Assembly: GCF_001887355.1 (NCBI RefSeq)
Contig: NZ_MPIN01000002.1
Span: 434,001 to 498,000 of the forward strand
Direction: 5' to 3'
Source: Cystobacter ferrugineus
GTDB lineage: Bacteria > Myxococcota > Myxococcia > Myxococcales > Myxococcaceae
Length of the DNA: 64,000 bases
Below are positions 26,921 through 40,424 of this stretch, one piece after another; position 1 is the first letter of the stretch, and each line of letters begins with the position of its first letter. The notes beneath the pieces were generated by a model. It was not told the origin of the DNA and searched no databases. It saw only the letters and a program-made list of their open reading frames with translations. The position numbers were made by a program, and so were the translations under genes.

Positions 26921-29900
26921 GTGCCTTCCATCGCCGACACACGAGAAGCACCGCCCCCTCTTGATGGCCAGTGGCTCCGGGCCCTCAAGGCGGAGGTTCC
27001 GCCCCTCACCTTCAAGAAGGGCCGCGAGGTCGCGGAATCCCGTCGCGTCTTCGGACTCAACCGGGATGGCGGACGCATCCGAGCCCAGGTGGCCAGCTCC
27101 GCCTCGCCCGAGGTGCGCTACGAGGTCACCCTCGACGTGGGCGATGGCAAGCCCATCTCCAGGTGCACCTGCCAGTCCTGGAATGTCCAGGGGCCCCACT
27201 GCAAGCACGTGGTGGCCGCCGCCCTCATCTTCGCCGCCCGGTTGCGCGCCTCGATGAACGCCGCCGCCGCGGCCTCCGCGCCGGCCGCCGCCGCGGTTCC
27301 GGTCGCCGCGGCCTCCGCGCCGGCCCTGGCCGCCGAGCCCTCCCGGGACGAGGAGGAGGCCGCGGCGGACTCGGAGGAGTCCGCGCCCGTGGAGGAAGTG
27401 CCGGCCGCCGGGGACGCGGTGAGCCTGCCCGCGCTCGCGAAGGTGGAGAGCTGGCTGGGCCTGTCCTCGCAGCCGGACTACGAGTTCCTCTACCGGCTCA
27501 CGCCCACCAACGCGAGCCCCGGCGGGCGCCACTGGCTCATCGACGTGCGCCGCCAGGACGCGCAGATGAAGGGGCCGGTGCACATCAAGCGCATGCTCCA
27601 GGCCGGCACGCGCATCGCGCCCTCCGACGAGCGCGTCTTCATCCTGCTGGCCCGGCACGAGCAGCGCTACGACTCGCGCATCGTGCTGTCCGACGAGGAC
27701 CTGTGCGAGCTGTTCGAGTTCCTGCGCCAGCGCCGCGTCATCTACCGGGGCACCGCGCTCATCTTCGCGAACGAGCCGGTCCGGCCGCAGATCCACCTCG
27801 AGTCGCGCCAGGACGGCGCCACCGCGCGCATCGAGCTGCTCATGCCGGATGGCACGAGCCTGTCGCTCAAGGACGCCATCCTGCTGGCGGGCATGCGCAC
27901 CTACGTCATCTCCGGGCAGAACCTGCTGCCGGTGGAGCCGGACCTGCCGCCGCGCCTGGTGCGCAAGTGGCTGCTGGAGCCCACCATGGCCTTCCCGGTG
28001 GGGCAGTTGGACCGGGTGCTCACGTTCTTCGCCGCCCACCTGCCGCGCTTCCAGATGGCGCTCAAGGCGGACGACATCGACGTGGACGAGTCCGTGGAGC
28101 CGCGCTTCCTGCTCACGCTGGAGGGCTCCTCCGAGCGCGTGAAGGTGCAGCTCGCCGCGCGCTACGGGCAGACCACCGTCGCGGTGTCCCCCACGGCCGC
28201 GCACCTGGGCTACGCGAGCGGCGTGGGCACCGAGGGCCGCAAGCTCTACCGGCGCCGCGAGGAGGAGGAGCGCTCCGCGGGCAAGCGCCTGCAGGATCTG
28301 GGGCTGCGCTACGATCCGCACACCCACGCCTACGACGCGAGCGGAGATGGGGCGATCGAGTTCTGGGCGCGGGGCCTCGCGTCCCTGCCGAGCAGTTGGG
28401 AGCGCTTCGGCGTGCAGGCGCCCAAGGTGCGGCTGCGGCCCAAGCTCCGGCCGCGCATCCGCGTGGGCATGAGCGGGGTGAGCTGGTTCGAGCTGGATGC
28501 CGAGTTCGTCACCGATGACCAGGCGGTGGACCTGGGCGCGGTGCGCATGTGGCTCGACTCGGGCCGGCGCTTCGTGCCGCTCAAGGATGGCACCTACGCG
28601 GAGGCGGACATCGCGGAGCTCAAGCGTGCCGCGGACCTCCTGGAGGAGGCGGGGGCGCTGCCGGGGCGCACCCGCACGCGCCTGCCACTGCACCAGGCCG
28701 TCGCGTTGGATCTGCTCGCGGAGCTGGGCGACTTCACCGAGGTGGAGACCAAGGCGCGCAAGGCGATGAGCGAGCTGCGCGACACCAACGGCGTGCCCAA
28801 GGTGGCCCTGCCCGATGGGCTCAACGCCACGCTGCGCCACTACCAGGAGGCGGGCCTGTCCTGGTTGTGGTTCCTCCACCGCCACGGGCTGTCCGGCATC
28901 CTCGCGGACGACATGGGTCTGGGTAAGACGATCCAGTCGCTGAGCCTGTTGCGCAAGGTGGCCAACGAGGAGGGCCGCAAGCCGTCACTCGTGGTGGCGC
29001 CCACCAGCGTGCTGGCCAACTGGGAGCGCGAGGCCGAGCGCTTCACGCCGGGCCTCAAGGTCGTCGTCTGGCACGGGCAGGATCGCAAGGAGCGCGTGGA
29101 GGACCTGAAGGACGCGGACCTCGTGCTCACCTCCTACGCGCTCGTGCGGCGCGACCTGGAGGCGCTCAGCCAGGTGGGCTTCCGCTACATCATTCTGGAC
29201 GAGGCGCAGAACATCAAGAACGCGGACAGCGCCACCGCCCAGGCCTGCAAGTCGCTGCCGAGCGAGACGCGGCTGGCGCTCACGGGCACGCCGCTGGAGA
29301 ACCGGCTCAGCGAGTTGTGGAGCCTCTTCGACTTCCTCATGCCGGGCTTCCTCGGCAGCGCCGAGGGCTTCAGCGACCGCTTCGAGCAGCCCATCCAGGT
29401 GGCCAATGACACCTCGGTGCGCGACCGTCTGCGCCGCCGCATCCAGCCCTTCATCTTGCGCCGGCTCAAGACGGAGGTCGCCAAGGATCTGCCGCCCAAG
29501 ACGGAGAGCGTGGCGTGGTGCGAGATGGAGCCGGGCCAGGCGGCGCTCTACCGCGAGGTGCTCGAGGAGAGCCGCCGCAAGGTGAGCGAGTCCATCGAGA
29601 AGATGGGCTTCAAGCGCAGCCGCGTCTCCATCCTCGCCGCGCTCATGCGGCTGCGTCAGGTGTGCTGCGATCCGCGGCTGCTCAAGATGCCCCCGGGCAC
29701 GCTCCTGCCCTCGAGCGCCAAGCTCGAGCGCTTCGGCCAGCTCGTGGACGATCTGGTCGCCGAGGGCCACCGCGCGCTCGTCTTCAGCCAGTTCACCGAG
29801 ATGCTGGAGCTGCTCAAGGGCGAGGCGGATCGGCGTGGCCTGGGCTACCTCTACCTGGATGGCCGCACGAAGGACCGCATGGGCAAGGTGGACGAGTTCA

Positions 29901-30226
29901 ACCGCCCCGACGGTCCCCCGCTCTTCTTCATCAGCCTCAAGGCGGGCGGCACCGGTCTCAACCTCACGGCGGCCGACTACGTCATCCATTATGATCCGTG
30001 GTGGAACCCGGCCGTGGAGGACCAGGCGACGGACCGTACGCACCGCATCGGCCAGACGCGCGCCGTCATCAGCTACAAGCTGATCACCCGCGGCACGGTG
30101 GAGGAGAAGATCCTCAGTCTGCAGAAGCGCAAGAAGGAGCTGGCCGCGGGCGTGTTGGGCGCGGATGGCGACTTCGGCAAGCTGTTGACCGAGCAGGATC
30201 TCGTCGACCTCTTCCACGCGGAATAG
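26921..30226 (+). CDS. SNF2-family helicase with SWIM zinc finger
   Basis: The 1101-residue protein has an N-terminal SWIM finger (C82-x-C84-x9-C94-x-H96), an Ala-rich acidic linker (about 107-150), a middle region of unknown fold and a C-terminal SWI2/SNF2 ATPase. Motifs: I in DDMGLGKT (about 662-670), Ia [42 protein letters not shown] in [19 protein letters not shown] in [13 protein letters not shown]. This layout is the bacterial HepA-like/SWIM helicase, thought to remodel protein-DNA or RNA polymerase complexes. It starts with GTG after GGGAAGGG at longer than usual spacing. The following hairpin suggests it is transcribed alone. Confidence 0.92.
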   Translation: MPSIADTREAPPPLDGQWLRALKAEVPPLTFKKGREVAESRRVFGLNRDGGRIRAQVASSASPEVRYEVTLDVGDGKPISRCTCQSWNVQGPHCKHVVAAALIFAARLRASMNAAAAASAPAAAAVPVAAASAPALAAEPSRDEEEAAADSEESAPVEEVPAAGDAVSLPALAKVESWLGLSSQPDYEFLYRLTPTNASPGGRHWLIDVRRQDAQMKGPVHIKRMLQAGTRIAPSDERVFILLARHEQRYDSRIVLSDEDLCELFEFLRQRRVIYRGTALIFANEPVRPQIHLESRQDGATARIELLMPDGTSLSLKDAILLAGMRTYVISGQNLLPVEPDLPPRLVRKWLLEPTMAFPVGQLDRVLTFFAAHLPRFQMALKADDIDVDESVEPRFLLTLEGSSERVKVQLAARYGQTTVAVSPTAAHLGYASGVGTEGRKLYRRREEEERSAGKRLQDLGLRYDPHTHAYDASGDGAIEFWARGLASLPSSWERFGVQAPKVRLRPKLRPRIRVGMSGVSWFELDAEFVTDDQAVDLGAVRMWLDSGRRFVPLKDGTYAEADIAELKRAADLLEEAGALPGRTRTRLPLHQAVALDLLAELGDFTEVETKARKAMSELRDTNGVPKVALPDGLNATLRHYQEAGLSWLWFLHRHGLSGILADDMGLGKTIQSLSLLRKVANEEGRKPSLVVAPTSVLANWEREAERFTPGLKVVVWHGQDRKERVEDLKDADLVLTSYALVRRDLEALSQVGFRYIILDEAQNIKNADSATAQACKSLPSETRLALTGTPLENRLSELWSLFDFLMPGFLGSAEGFSDRFEQPIQVANDTSVRDRLRRRIQPFILRRLKTEVAKDLPPKTESVAWCEMEPGQAALYREVLEESRRKVSESIEKMGFKRSRVSILAALMRLRQVCCDPRLLKMPPGTLLPSSAKLERFGQLVDDLVAEGHRALVFSQFTEMLELLKGEADRRGLGYLYLDGRTKDRMGKVDEFNRPDGPPLFFISLKAGGTGLNLTAADYVIHYDPWWNPAVEDQATDRTHRIGQTRAVISYKLITRGTVEEKILSLQKRKKELAAGVLGADGDFGKLLTEQDLVDLFHAE

Positions 30227-30236
30227 CGCCCCCCCT

Positions 30237-30259
30237 GGACCCCGGTACAGGCGGGGTCC
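30237..30259 (+). terminator. Hairpin after the SNF2 helicase gene
   Basis: GGACCCC (30237-30243) and GGGGTCC (30253-30259) form a perfect seven-base stem with a nine-base loop, 11 bases after the stop codon. The downstream stretch is C/T-mixed rather than a pure T run, so termination strength is uncertain. Confidence 0.5.
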
Positions 30260-30379
30260 TCACACTCCTCTCCGAGCGAGCGGGCGGACGCCCGTGCTCC
30301 AGGCCGGAACGCTTGTGCAGTGTCAGAGGCCACTGCTAGGTTGTTCAGGTACGGGGTGTATCTGGCGAGGGAGTGCACC

Positions 30380-32119
30380 GTGCTGCTGGGCTTACGGATT
30401 TCGAATGTGGCGGTGATCGAGGAGGTGGAGGTGGCGTTCGGAGCCGGGCTGACCGTGCTCACGGGCGAGACGGGGGCGGGTAAATCCATCCTGGTGGATT
30501 CACTCGGGCTGCTGCTGGGCGGGCGAGCCGATGCGGACGCCATCCGCGCGGGGTGCGAGGAGGCCTCGGTGGAGGGGGTGTTCGAGCGCACGCCCATCCT
30601 GGCCACCCGGCTCGAGGAGCTGGGACTGCCGGACCTGGGTGACGAGGTGTTGGTGCGCCGGGTGGTGGGACGCAGTGGCCGCGCCAAGGCCTACATCAAT
30701 GGTTCCATGGTGACGGTGGGCGTGCTGGCGCGCTTCATGCGGGGCGCGGTGGACATCGCCGGCCAGCACGAGCACGTGAGCCTCTTCGACGCGGGGCTGC
30801 ACCGGGTGCTGCTGGACCGCTACGGGCAGCTCGAGGATCCGCTCGCCACCTATATGTGTGACTACGAGGCCGTCGCGGACGTGGTGGCCCGTATGGAGGC
30901 GCTGGGCGGGGACGAGTCCCGGCTGCGCGAGCGCGCCGAGTTCCTGCGCTTCCAGTTGGATGAAATCACCAGGCTGGACCCCGAGCCGGGGGAGGACGTG
31001 CGGCTGGACGCCGAGCGCAAGCGCCTGGCGGGCTCGGAGAAGCTCAAGCGCCAGGGGGCCGAGGCGGAGCTGCTGCTCGGCGGCGAGGAGGCGAGCGCGG
31101 TGGAGACGGTGGGCCGCGCGCTGGGGCTGGTGAACGAGGCGGTCAAATGTGACGCCTCGCTGGAGCCGGTGGCCCAGTCGCTGGGCACCGCCCTGGCGGA
31201 GCTGGAGGAGGCGCAGCGGCGGCTCAACCGCTACGTGGAGGGTCTCGAGTCGGACCCGGCCCGGCTGAGCGAGGTGGAGGACCGGCTGGACGCCATCAAG
31301 CGGCTGTGCCGCAAGCACGCCACGTCCCTGGAGGGGCTGTTGCAGAAGCGTGACGCCCTGGAGACGGAGCTGTCCACGCTGGACAACCGGCAGGAGGTGC
31401 TCGAGGAGCTCGCGCAGGAGCGCAAGAGCGCCGAGGAGCGGGCGCGTCGCAGTGGCGAGGCCCTCTCGCGCGCGCGTGTCGCGTGCGCCGGAACGTTCGG
31501 CAGCCAGGTGCGCGAGGGCCTGGGGATGCTGGCGCTGGGCAAGGCCGCCTTCGAGGTCCGGGTGACACCCGGCAACCAGCTCAGGCCCGAGGGCCTGGAC
31601 GAGGTGGAGTTCTTCTTCAGCGCCAACCCGGGTGAGCCCGCGCGCTCGCTGGCCAAGGTGGCCTCGGGTGGTGAGGCCTCGCGCCTGCTGTTGGCCCTCA
31701 AACGTGCGCTGGCCGACAGTGACGGCTGTGGGTGCTACATCCTGGATGAGGCGGACGCGGGCGTGAGTGGCGCCATTGCGGACGTGGTGGGTCGGATGAT
31801 CAAGGACGTGAGCGGCCACCGCCAGGTGTTGTGCATCACGCACCTGCCCCAGGTGGCGGCCTACGCGGACGCCCACCTGCTCATCCGCAAGGGGCTCAAG
31901 GGCGAGCGCACCGTCTCGGAGGTGGTGACCCTGGAGGCGGGCGCCGAGCGGACCCAGGAGCTGGCGCGGATGATGTCCGGGGTCGAGGTGACGCGCGAGG
32001 CGCTGGGGGCGGCCGAGGCCCTGGTGCGGTCGGCCCATCGGGTCGCGGGCTCGCCCCGGGCGCGGCGGGATCCTACCCCCGAGGGGGGGCCCCGGAGCCG
32101 GTTGCGCCGCAGCGCGTAG
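30380..32119 (+). CDS. recN: DNA repair protein RecN
   Basis: The 579-residue SMC-like ATPase begins LLGLRISNVAVIEEVEVAF, has Walker A GETGAGKS (29-36), a central coiled coil (about 150-375), the signature VASGGEASRLLLALK and Walker B/D-loop YILDEADAGVSGAIADVV, then ITHLPQVAAYAD. RecN gathers broken DNA ends for recombination. Compared with the classic ASGGELSR and FDEVDVGISG, this copy has ASGGEASR and LDEADAGVSG, so it is a divergent member. The GTG at 30380 follows GAGGGAG at good spacing. The C-terminal 25 residues are Arg/Pro-rich. No LexA box was recognised upstream. Confidence 0.9.
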   Translation: MLLGLRISNVAVIEEVEVAFGAGLTVLTGETGAGKSILVDSLGLLLGGRADADAIRAGCEEASVEGVFERTPILATRLEELGLPDLGDEVLVRRVVGRSGRAKAYINGSMVTVGVLARFMRGAVDIAGQHEHVSLFDAGLHRVLLDRYGQLEDPLATYMCDYEAVADVVARMEALGGDESRLRERAEFLRFQLDEITRLDPEPGEDVRLDAERKRLAGSEKLKRQGAEAELLLGGEEASAVETVGRALGLVNEAVKCDASLEPVAQSLGTALAELEEAQRRLNRYVEGLESDPARLSEVEDRLDAIKRLCRKHATSLEGLLQKRDALETELSTLDNRQEVLEELAQERKSAEERARRSGEALSRARVACAGTFGSQVREGLGMLALGKAAFEVRVTPGNQLRPEGLDEVEFFFSANPGEPARSLAKVASGGEASRLLLALKRALADSDGCGCYILDEADAGVSGAIADVVGRMIKDVSGHRQVLCITHLPQVAAYADAHLLIRKGLKGERTVSEVVTLEAGAERTQELARMMSGVEVTREALGAAEALVRSAHRVAGSPRARRDPTPEGGPRSRLRRSA

Positions 32120-32213
32120 CAGACAGGCTGCAACCGCTTCTTGCTTCCGCCATGAGCGCTCACATAGCATCCATGCCGTGTCCAGAACCGCAGGGCAGAC
32201 CGCGGCTCCCCGC

Positions 32214-32975
32214 ATGAAGGTCGTCTCGGCCGGCCTCACGGATGTGGGGCGTAAGCGCAATCATAATGAGGACAGTTTCCTGATCGACGACGAGCTGCAG
32301 CTCTACGTCGTCGCGGATGGAATGGGTGGCCATGCCGGGGGCGGTACCGCCTCGCGCATCGCCGTCGAGACCATCGACAAGGAGCTTCGACGGGCCCGGG
32401 AGAGCCGGGACAACCCGTTCGCCACCTGCGCCAACCTGCAGGACTCGCTCCTGCCGGATGCCTTGCGCACGGCGGTGGAGAAGGCCTGTCTGGCCATCTT
32501 CACCACCGCGCAGGAGGATCCGCGCCTGTCGGGGATGGGCACCACGGTCATCTCGCTCGTCGTGCGCGACAACCACGCGTTCTTCGCGCACGTGGGTGAC
32601 AGCCGCGCCTACCTCGTCCGGGGTCCCCTCATCCAGCAGGTCTCCGAGGACCACTCCCTGGTCAACGAGCAGATCAAGGCCGGGATGATCACCCCCGAGG
32701 AGGCCAAGCACTCGCGCTACAAGAACATCATCACGCGCTCGGTGGGCTTCGAGGAGGAGGTCCAGGTGGACGTGATGGGCGTGGTGGCCGAGCCGGGCGA
32801 CGTCTTCCTCTTGTGCTCGGATGGCCTCGCCAACATGGTCGAGGACCGGGAACTGCACGAGGTGGTGCAGGCCACGCCGGACATCGCCCAGGTGCCCCAG
32901 CGTCTCATCGAGCTGGCCAACGAGCGCGGCGGTGACGACAACATCACCGCCATCGTCGTGCAGATGTGTGTCTGA
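32214..32975 (+). CDS. PP2C-type serine/threonine protein phosphatase
   Basis: The 253-residue protein is a compact PPM phosphatase: RKRNHNEDSFL, VVADGMGGHAGG (metal Asp), MGTTVISLVV, HVGDSRAYLV, LLCSDGLANMV and GGDDNITAIVV. All metal-binding acidic residues appear present, so it should be active, dephosphorylating targets of the many Ser/Thr kinases found in myxobacteria. The ATG at 32214 fits family starts (MKVVSAGLTDVG); a GTG at 32178 would add 12 residues. No kinase gene is adjacent. It resembles Stp1/PrpC. Confidence 0.92.
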   Translation: MKVVSAGLTDVGRKRNHNEDSFLIDDELQLYVVADGMGGHAGGGTASRIAVETIDKELRRARESRDNPFATCANLQDSLLPDALRTAVEKACLAIFTTAQEDPRLSGMGTTVISLVVRDNHAFFAHVGDSRAYLVRGPLIQQVSEDHSLVNEQIKAGMITPEEAKHSRYKNIITRSVGFEEEVQVDVMGVVAEPGDVFLLCSDGLANMVEDRELHEVVQATPDIAQVPQRLIELANERGGDDNITAIVVQMCV

Positions 32976-33231
32976 CGGGGTGCTCCTCTCCGAGGAGTCT
33001 CCTGGAATCCTTCCATCCGGTTGTAAGTGGAAGTCAGAGCGTGGGTGTCTCGGCTTGACACTGCGCGAAACCGGGTGGTAGCTGCCCAAACGACCCCCGT
33101 GGCAGTGCGGCACGGGGTGGGCAGGAATCGGTGGCGAGGGCGGGGCAGGTGGGACGCGCCAGGGGCGGGTCAGTCGAGGACCGTCTCGTGAGCGCACACC
33201 GAAGCGCTGTGGCGCATCGAGGGAGTTTGCA

Positions 33232-34155
33232 TTGTCGAAGGCGAAAAAGTCCTACACCCTGATGGTGATCGCGGACCACAACGCACCGGTCCGGCGTTTC
33301 AACATCTCCCGGTCGCTCATCTGGCAGGTGAGCAGTGGGGCGCTGCTCCTGGCGGGAGTGGCCCTGGGTGCTTCGCTCCACTACTTCCAGGTGGCCCGGG
33401 ACGCGGCGGAGAACCGCATCCTCCGGGAGGAGAACCTCACGCTGCGCACCCAGCTCAAGTCGGTGCGCGAGCGCATCGAGCACATCGGCTCCACGTTGGA
33501 TCGGGTGGAGCGCTTTGATCAGAAGCTGCGCGCCATCACCCTCTTGTCGGATCCCCAGCGCAACCTGGCCATGGGCCCGGTGGAGCGGGAGCCGGGAGTG
33601 GGCGCGCCCGTCGCGGAGACCCAGTTCACCGAGCTGACGAGCCTGGAGTCGCCCAAGTCGCTGCCGGGCAAGCTGGATCGGCTGAGCGCCGAGGCCACGC
33701 GCCAGGAGCAGAGCCTCCAGGAGCTGCAGGCGTACTTCCAGGATCAGAAGTCGCTCCTGGCCTCCACGCCGTCCGTCTGGCCCACGCGCGGCTGGGTGAC
33801 GAGTGACTTCGGCCAGCGGCTCGATCCGTACACCGCCGAGCGCGTGGGCCACGCGGGCATGGACATCGCGGCGCCCCACGGCAAGCCGGTGGATGCGCCC
33901 TCGGATGGTACGGTGGTGTTCGCGGGGCTCGAGGGTGGCTACGGCAACGTGATCGTCATCGACCACGGCTATGGCATCAAGACGCGCTTCGGCCACCTGT
34001 CCAAGATCCTGGTGAAGGCGGGGGATCGGGTGAAGCGCGGCATGCAGATCGCGAACGTGGGCAACACCGGCCGCTCCACCGGGCCGCACCTGCACTACGA
34101 AGTGCGCGTCAACGGCATCCCGCAGAATCCGCGCAAGTTCATCCTCGAGGACTAG
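33232..34155 (+). CDS. M23 family murein peptidase, membrane-anchored
   Basis: The 307-residue protein has one N-terminal transmembrane helix (about 33-50), a coiled coil (about 58-98 and 145-175) and a C-terminal LytM/M23 zinc peptidase domain: GWVTSDFGQRLDPYT, GHAGMDIAAPHGKPV (H-x3-D), GYGNVIVIDHG and HLHYEVRVNG (HxH). The full zinc set seems present, so it may cut peptidoglycan cross-links rather than only activate amidases. It starts with TTG at 33232, supported by GAGGGAG six bases upstream and by the lack of any nearby ATG. A hairpin follows the stop. Confidence 0.9.
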   Translation: MSKAKKSYTLMVIADHNAPVRRFNISRSLIWQVSSGALLLAGVALGASLHYFQVARDAAENRILREENLTLRTQLKSVRERIEHIGSTLDRVERFDQKLRAITLLSDPQRNLAMGPVEREPGVGAPVAETQFTELTSLESPKSLPGKLDRLSAEATRQEQSLQELQAYFQDQKSLLASTPSVWPTRGWVTSDFGQRLDPYTAERVGHAGMDIAAPHGKPVDAPSDGTVVFAGLEGGYGNVIVIDHGYGIKTRFGHLSKILVKAGDRVKRGMQIANVGNTGRSTGPHLHYEVRVNGIPQNPRKFILED

Positions 34156-34196
34156 TCGTCCACCGCGCCGCCCTTCCGGGGCGCCGCGCCGTGAGC

Positions 34197-34225
34197 GGGG
34201 GTGGGAGCCCAGGGCTTCCGCCCCC
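34197..34225. terminator. Bidirectional terminator-like hairpin between convergent genes
   Basis: A 12-base-pair stem (34197-34208 with 34214-34225, two G:U wobbles) and a CCAGG loop lies between the M23 peptidase and the degenerate GGDEF gene that faces it. TTCGCGTTT follows on the plus side. The position suits termination of both. Confidence 0.55.
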
Positions 34226-34236
34226 TTCGCGTTTGC

Positions 34237-34962
34237 TCAGGCCGGAGCAGCGCCAGGCACGAAGCCGTCGAGCCGCAGCCGGCGCCGCTGGAGCTCCTCG
34301 GCCTGTCCCAGGCGCTCGAGGGTATAGGCGCGCTCCAGCTCTCCCCAGACGAGCGGCCCCAGCACCTGCCAGTGGGTGGGCTGCTCGAGGGTGAGCTCCA
34401 GCCGGGCGAGGGTGAAGTCCGGCACCTCGGCGCCCGCGGGCAGCGCGGCGGCCACGTCCGCGGCGAGCCGGGCGCGCACGGCGTCACGGGGGGCATCCGC
34501 GAGCGACAGTCCCGAGGTGGGCACGAGGAGCACGGCGAAGTTGTCCCCGTGCAGGCGCACCACCTTCGCCCCCGGAAAGCGCGCCAGGAGCGAGGCCACC
34601 AGGGCGCGCAGCAGCGCGTCCCCCACGGGGAAGCCGTGGCGGGCGTTGACGTGAATCATCCCCTTCACGTCGACGATGAGCGCGCCCAGCGTCCACCCCT
34701 CCTGGTGCGCGTGCGTGGAGAGATCGAACTCCTCGCGCAGGAGCGCGCCCTGGGTGAGGGCGAAGGGGTGGAGGGCACCCGTTGCGTCCGGCATGCCCCG
34801 GCGCGCGTGCTCCTCGTCGAGCAGCCGTTGGAGCGCGACCTTCACGGGCTCGGCGGCGCGCTGCACGAGCCGCGGGTAGAGGGCCACCAGCGCGGTGGCC
34901 AGGTCTTCGTCGATGGCGTAGGGCATGGGGAGTCTGGCTCGCGGAGGAGGGGAGGCGCTCAC
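34237..34962 (-). CDS. Degenerate GGDEF-domain protein
   Basis: The 241-residue protein aligns by eye with GGDEF folds: LGALIVDVKGMIHVNARHGFPVGDALLRALVASLL matches the substrate helix region and VVRLHGDNFAVLLV sits where RYGGDEFAVLL is expected. The catalytic GGDEF reads HGDNF and the metal Asp region is altered, so cyclase activity is unlikely; it may bind a nucleotide or serve as a scaffold. The GTG at 34962 is chosen because it overlaps the rlmM stop by four bases (GTGA); an ATG at 34926 is the alternative. Why it is coupled to an rRNA methyltransferase is not known. Confidence 0.65.
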   Translation of the reverse strand: MSASPPPRARLPMPYAIDEDLATALVALYPRLVQRAAEPVKVALQRLLDEEHARRGMPDATGALHPFALTQGALLREEFDLSTHAHQEGWTLGALIVDVKGMIHVNARHGFPVGDALLRALVASLLARFPGAKVVRLHGDNFAVLLVPTSGLSLADAPRDAVRARLAADVAAALPAGAEVPDFTLARLELTLEQPTHWQVLGPLVWGELERAYTLERLGQAEELQRRRLRLDGFVPGAAPA

Positions 34963-36119
34963 TGGCTCCGGTGCGCGGTGACCGTCACCTCGTCCCGGTC
35001 ATGGTAGAGCTGGCGCATGGTGAGCCCCTGCCAGCCACCCTCCTCGGTGAGGATGTGGCGCACGCGCAGGAGCAGGGGGTTCTTGTCCTTCATGGGCAGC
35101 TTGATGTTGGCCACCAGGTGCGTGGCCCAGTCGCGCCGGCCCCACTTGGCCAGCAACTGCGCCACCTCGAGGGGGCGCCAGGCCATGTCGCAGCACAACC
35201 AGTCGACGGGCTCCTCCGGGGTGTAGGCGAAGGCGCTCTCCTGCACGTGCTCCACCCGGGGGTGGTGGGCGAGCTCCGGCATCAACTTCGCCGGATCCAC
35301 GGCGATCACCCGGGCCCCGCGCGCCACCAGCCGCTGCGTCCATCCGCCGGGAGCGGCGCCGAGGTCCACACACACCTCGCCCCGGCCGGGCTCGAAGGGG
35401 AGGTTGACCAGGGCCTCCTCCAGCTTCATCGCCGCGCGGGAGGGGGAGTCCGCGGCGCGGCGCATGCGCTGGCGGCCTCCGGGCGAGAGCGACAGGGCCT
35501 CGCGCGCGGGCACCTCGCCCATGAGCACCGCCCCGGGTGCCACGCACAGCTCCACGAGCGTGGCCCCCGCCTCGCGCGCCCGCCACGTCTCCTCCAGGAG
35601 CCGGTCGGCCGGCAGGCGGGACCGGACGGCCTCCAGCAGGGCATCCGCCTCGTCGGCGAGCCGGTTGCCCGCCGGGCTGTCCGGGGTGAATGACTGGAGG
35701 ACGAGCATGCCCTGGGGGAGGGCCACGAGGATGCGCTCGGCCAGGGCCCCGGCCGTCTGGTCGAGGCTCTGCCCGGAGGGGAGGGAGGTGAGCACGCGGA
35801 TGCCGGTTCGCGCGAAGACGGGCGGCTCGGCGGGGCGCGTCTCGCTCTCCACGAGGACCTCGCCCAGCATCCGGGGAGAGGCTCCCGCCCAGGCGAGCTC
35901 CTCGAAGAGGTGGGATTCGAAACCCGCCCGGCACGTCCACAGCCACCGGCCGGGCTGGGCGGGGAGGGTGCTGGGAGGGGGAGCGGGGGCCTTGACCCGG
36001 GGCGGCGGGTCGCCGGGGGGGGGCCTGGCGGCCGTGCTCCGGGCGGGGGCGGAGCCCTTCTGGGGCCGGGGGGCGGGGCGCCTGACGGGACGGCGGGGGT
36101 CTTTTCGACGAGAAGGCAT
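34959..36119 (-). CDS. rlmM: 23S rRNA C2498 2'-O-ribose methyltransferase RlmM-like
   Basis: The 386-residue protein has an Arg/Pro-rich N-terminal tail (about 1-55), a THUMP-like middle (WLWTCRAGFESHLFEEL onward) and an FtsJ-type Rossmann domain. It shows VCVDLGAAPGGWTQRL for SAM binding and a K-D-K-E set: AAMKLEEAL, CCDMAWRPLEV, VANIKLPMKDK and the terminal QLYHDRDEVTVTAHR. The last motif is nearly diagnostic for RlmM, which modifies C2498 of 23S rRNA in E. coli. The ATG at 36119 starts MPSRRKDP. It diverges from secA across 173 bases. Confidence 0.85.
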   Translation of the reverse strand: MPSRRKDPRRPVRRPAPRPQKGSAPARSTAARPPPGDPPPRVKAPAPPPSTLPAQPGRWLWTCRAGFESHLFEELAWAGASPRMLGEVLVESETRPAEPPVFARTGIRVLTSLPSGQSLDQTAGALAERILVALPQGMLVLQSFTPDSPAGNRLADEADALLEAVRSRLPADRLLEETWRAREAGATLVELCVAPGAVLMGEVPAREALSLSPGGRQRMRRAADSPSRAAMKLEEALVNLPFEPGRGEVCVDLGAAPGGWTQRLVARGARVIAVDPAKLMPELAHHPRVEHVQESAFAYTPEEPVDWLCCDMAWRPLEVAQLLAKWGRRDWATHLVANIKLPMKDKNPLLLRVRHILTEEGGWQGLTMRQLYHDRDEVTVTAHRSQ

Positions 36120-36264
36120 TGCGTGGCCTCGGTTCCGCTTTACTGTGTCCCGCCGCTCGCGCGGCGGCCAATCTGATGGGATGACGGAGGAGAAACGCAT
36201 GGTTTCCTTCCAGCATCCCACCTATCTTTCGGGGATTTCCCTTCACTCGCCGTGTCCCATCGTG

Positions 36265-36284
36265 GACTCTCCGGCGGGAGAGTC
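36265..36284 (+). promoter_or_regulatory. Hairpin that covers the secA ribosome-binding site
   Basis: GACTCTCC (36265-36272), loop GGCG, GGAGAGTC (36277-36284) form a perfect eight-base stem. Its 3' arm contains the GGGAGAG that lies nine or so bases before the secA ATG, so when folded the stem would hide the ribosome site. This suggests translational control of secA, analogous in logic but not in sequence to SecM control in E. coli. Confidence 0.5.
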
Positions 36285-36292
36285 ACCATCGC

Positions 36293-39124
<2,832 letters not shown>

Positions 39125-39136
39125 GATTCGACGCCG

Positions 39137-39166
39137 CCCGGCCCCTCGCCCTCCGGGGGAGCCGGG
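39137..39166 (+). terminator. Weak hairpin after secA
   Basis: CCCGGC (39137-39142) and GCCGGG (39161-39166) can pair around an 18-base loop rich in C and G, 13 bases after the secA stop; TTCCCTACTTCC follows. It is a modest candidate for a terminator. Confidence 0.3.
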
Positions 39167-39203
39167 TTCCCTACTTCCGCCCCTCCCCCCGTGCGCGTGA
39201 AGC

Positions 39204-39232
39204 TTGCATGGCCGGGAGGGGTTTTGTTAGAG
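39204..39232 (+). promoter_or_regulatory. Possible housekeeping promoter for rpsB
   Basis: TTGCAT (39204-39209) and a T/A-rich TTAGAG (39227-39232) are separated by 17 bases in the AT-richest part of the secA-rpsB gap, 142 bases before the rpsB ATG. The -35 is good and the -10 is poor, so this is only a candidate. Confidence 0.3.
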
Positions 39233-39374
39233 AAGCCGCGCCCGCCGTAGGCCCAGGCCCGTGGCGGGTTTTTCAACGCAGTCAACCCACTTCACACACG
39301 CGCGTCCCGGCCCTCGGTGCTCCCGTTGAGGAGGCAACGGCCGGATTTTCCCCGCGCGTGGAGGACGAACCGAG

Positions 39375-40346
<972 letters not shown>

Positions 40347-40384
40347 TGCCGTCCGCGCCCCTTGAACGGGGCGCGTGGAGTCCA

Positions 40385-40424
40385 GCCGGACGGCGCCCGC
40401 TCGCCGCCCGGCTTTTCTGTTTTC
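40385..40424 (+). terminator. Intrinsic terminator or attenuator between rpsB and tsf
   Basis: GCCGGACGGCG (40385-40395), loop CCCGCT, CGCCGCCCGGC (40402-40412) form an 11-base stem with one mismatch, followed at once by TTTTCTGTTTTC. This is the best intrinsic terminator in the window. A second hairpin GCGCCCC-TTGAAC-GGGGCGC lies just before it and may take part in read-through control. Confidence 0.75.

Noticed and set aside
25777-27078. Upstream extension of the apt frame giving a 623-residue protein
   Set aside because: The added part is antisense-like Gly/Pro/Arg-rich sequence overlapping the dehydrogenase; apt is complete from 25776.
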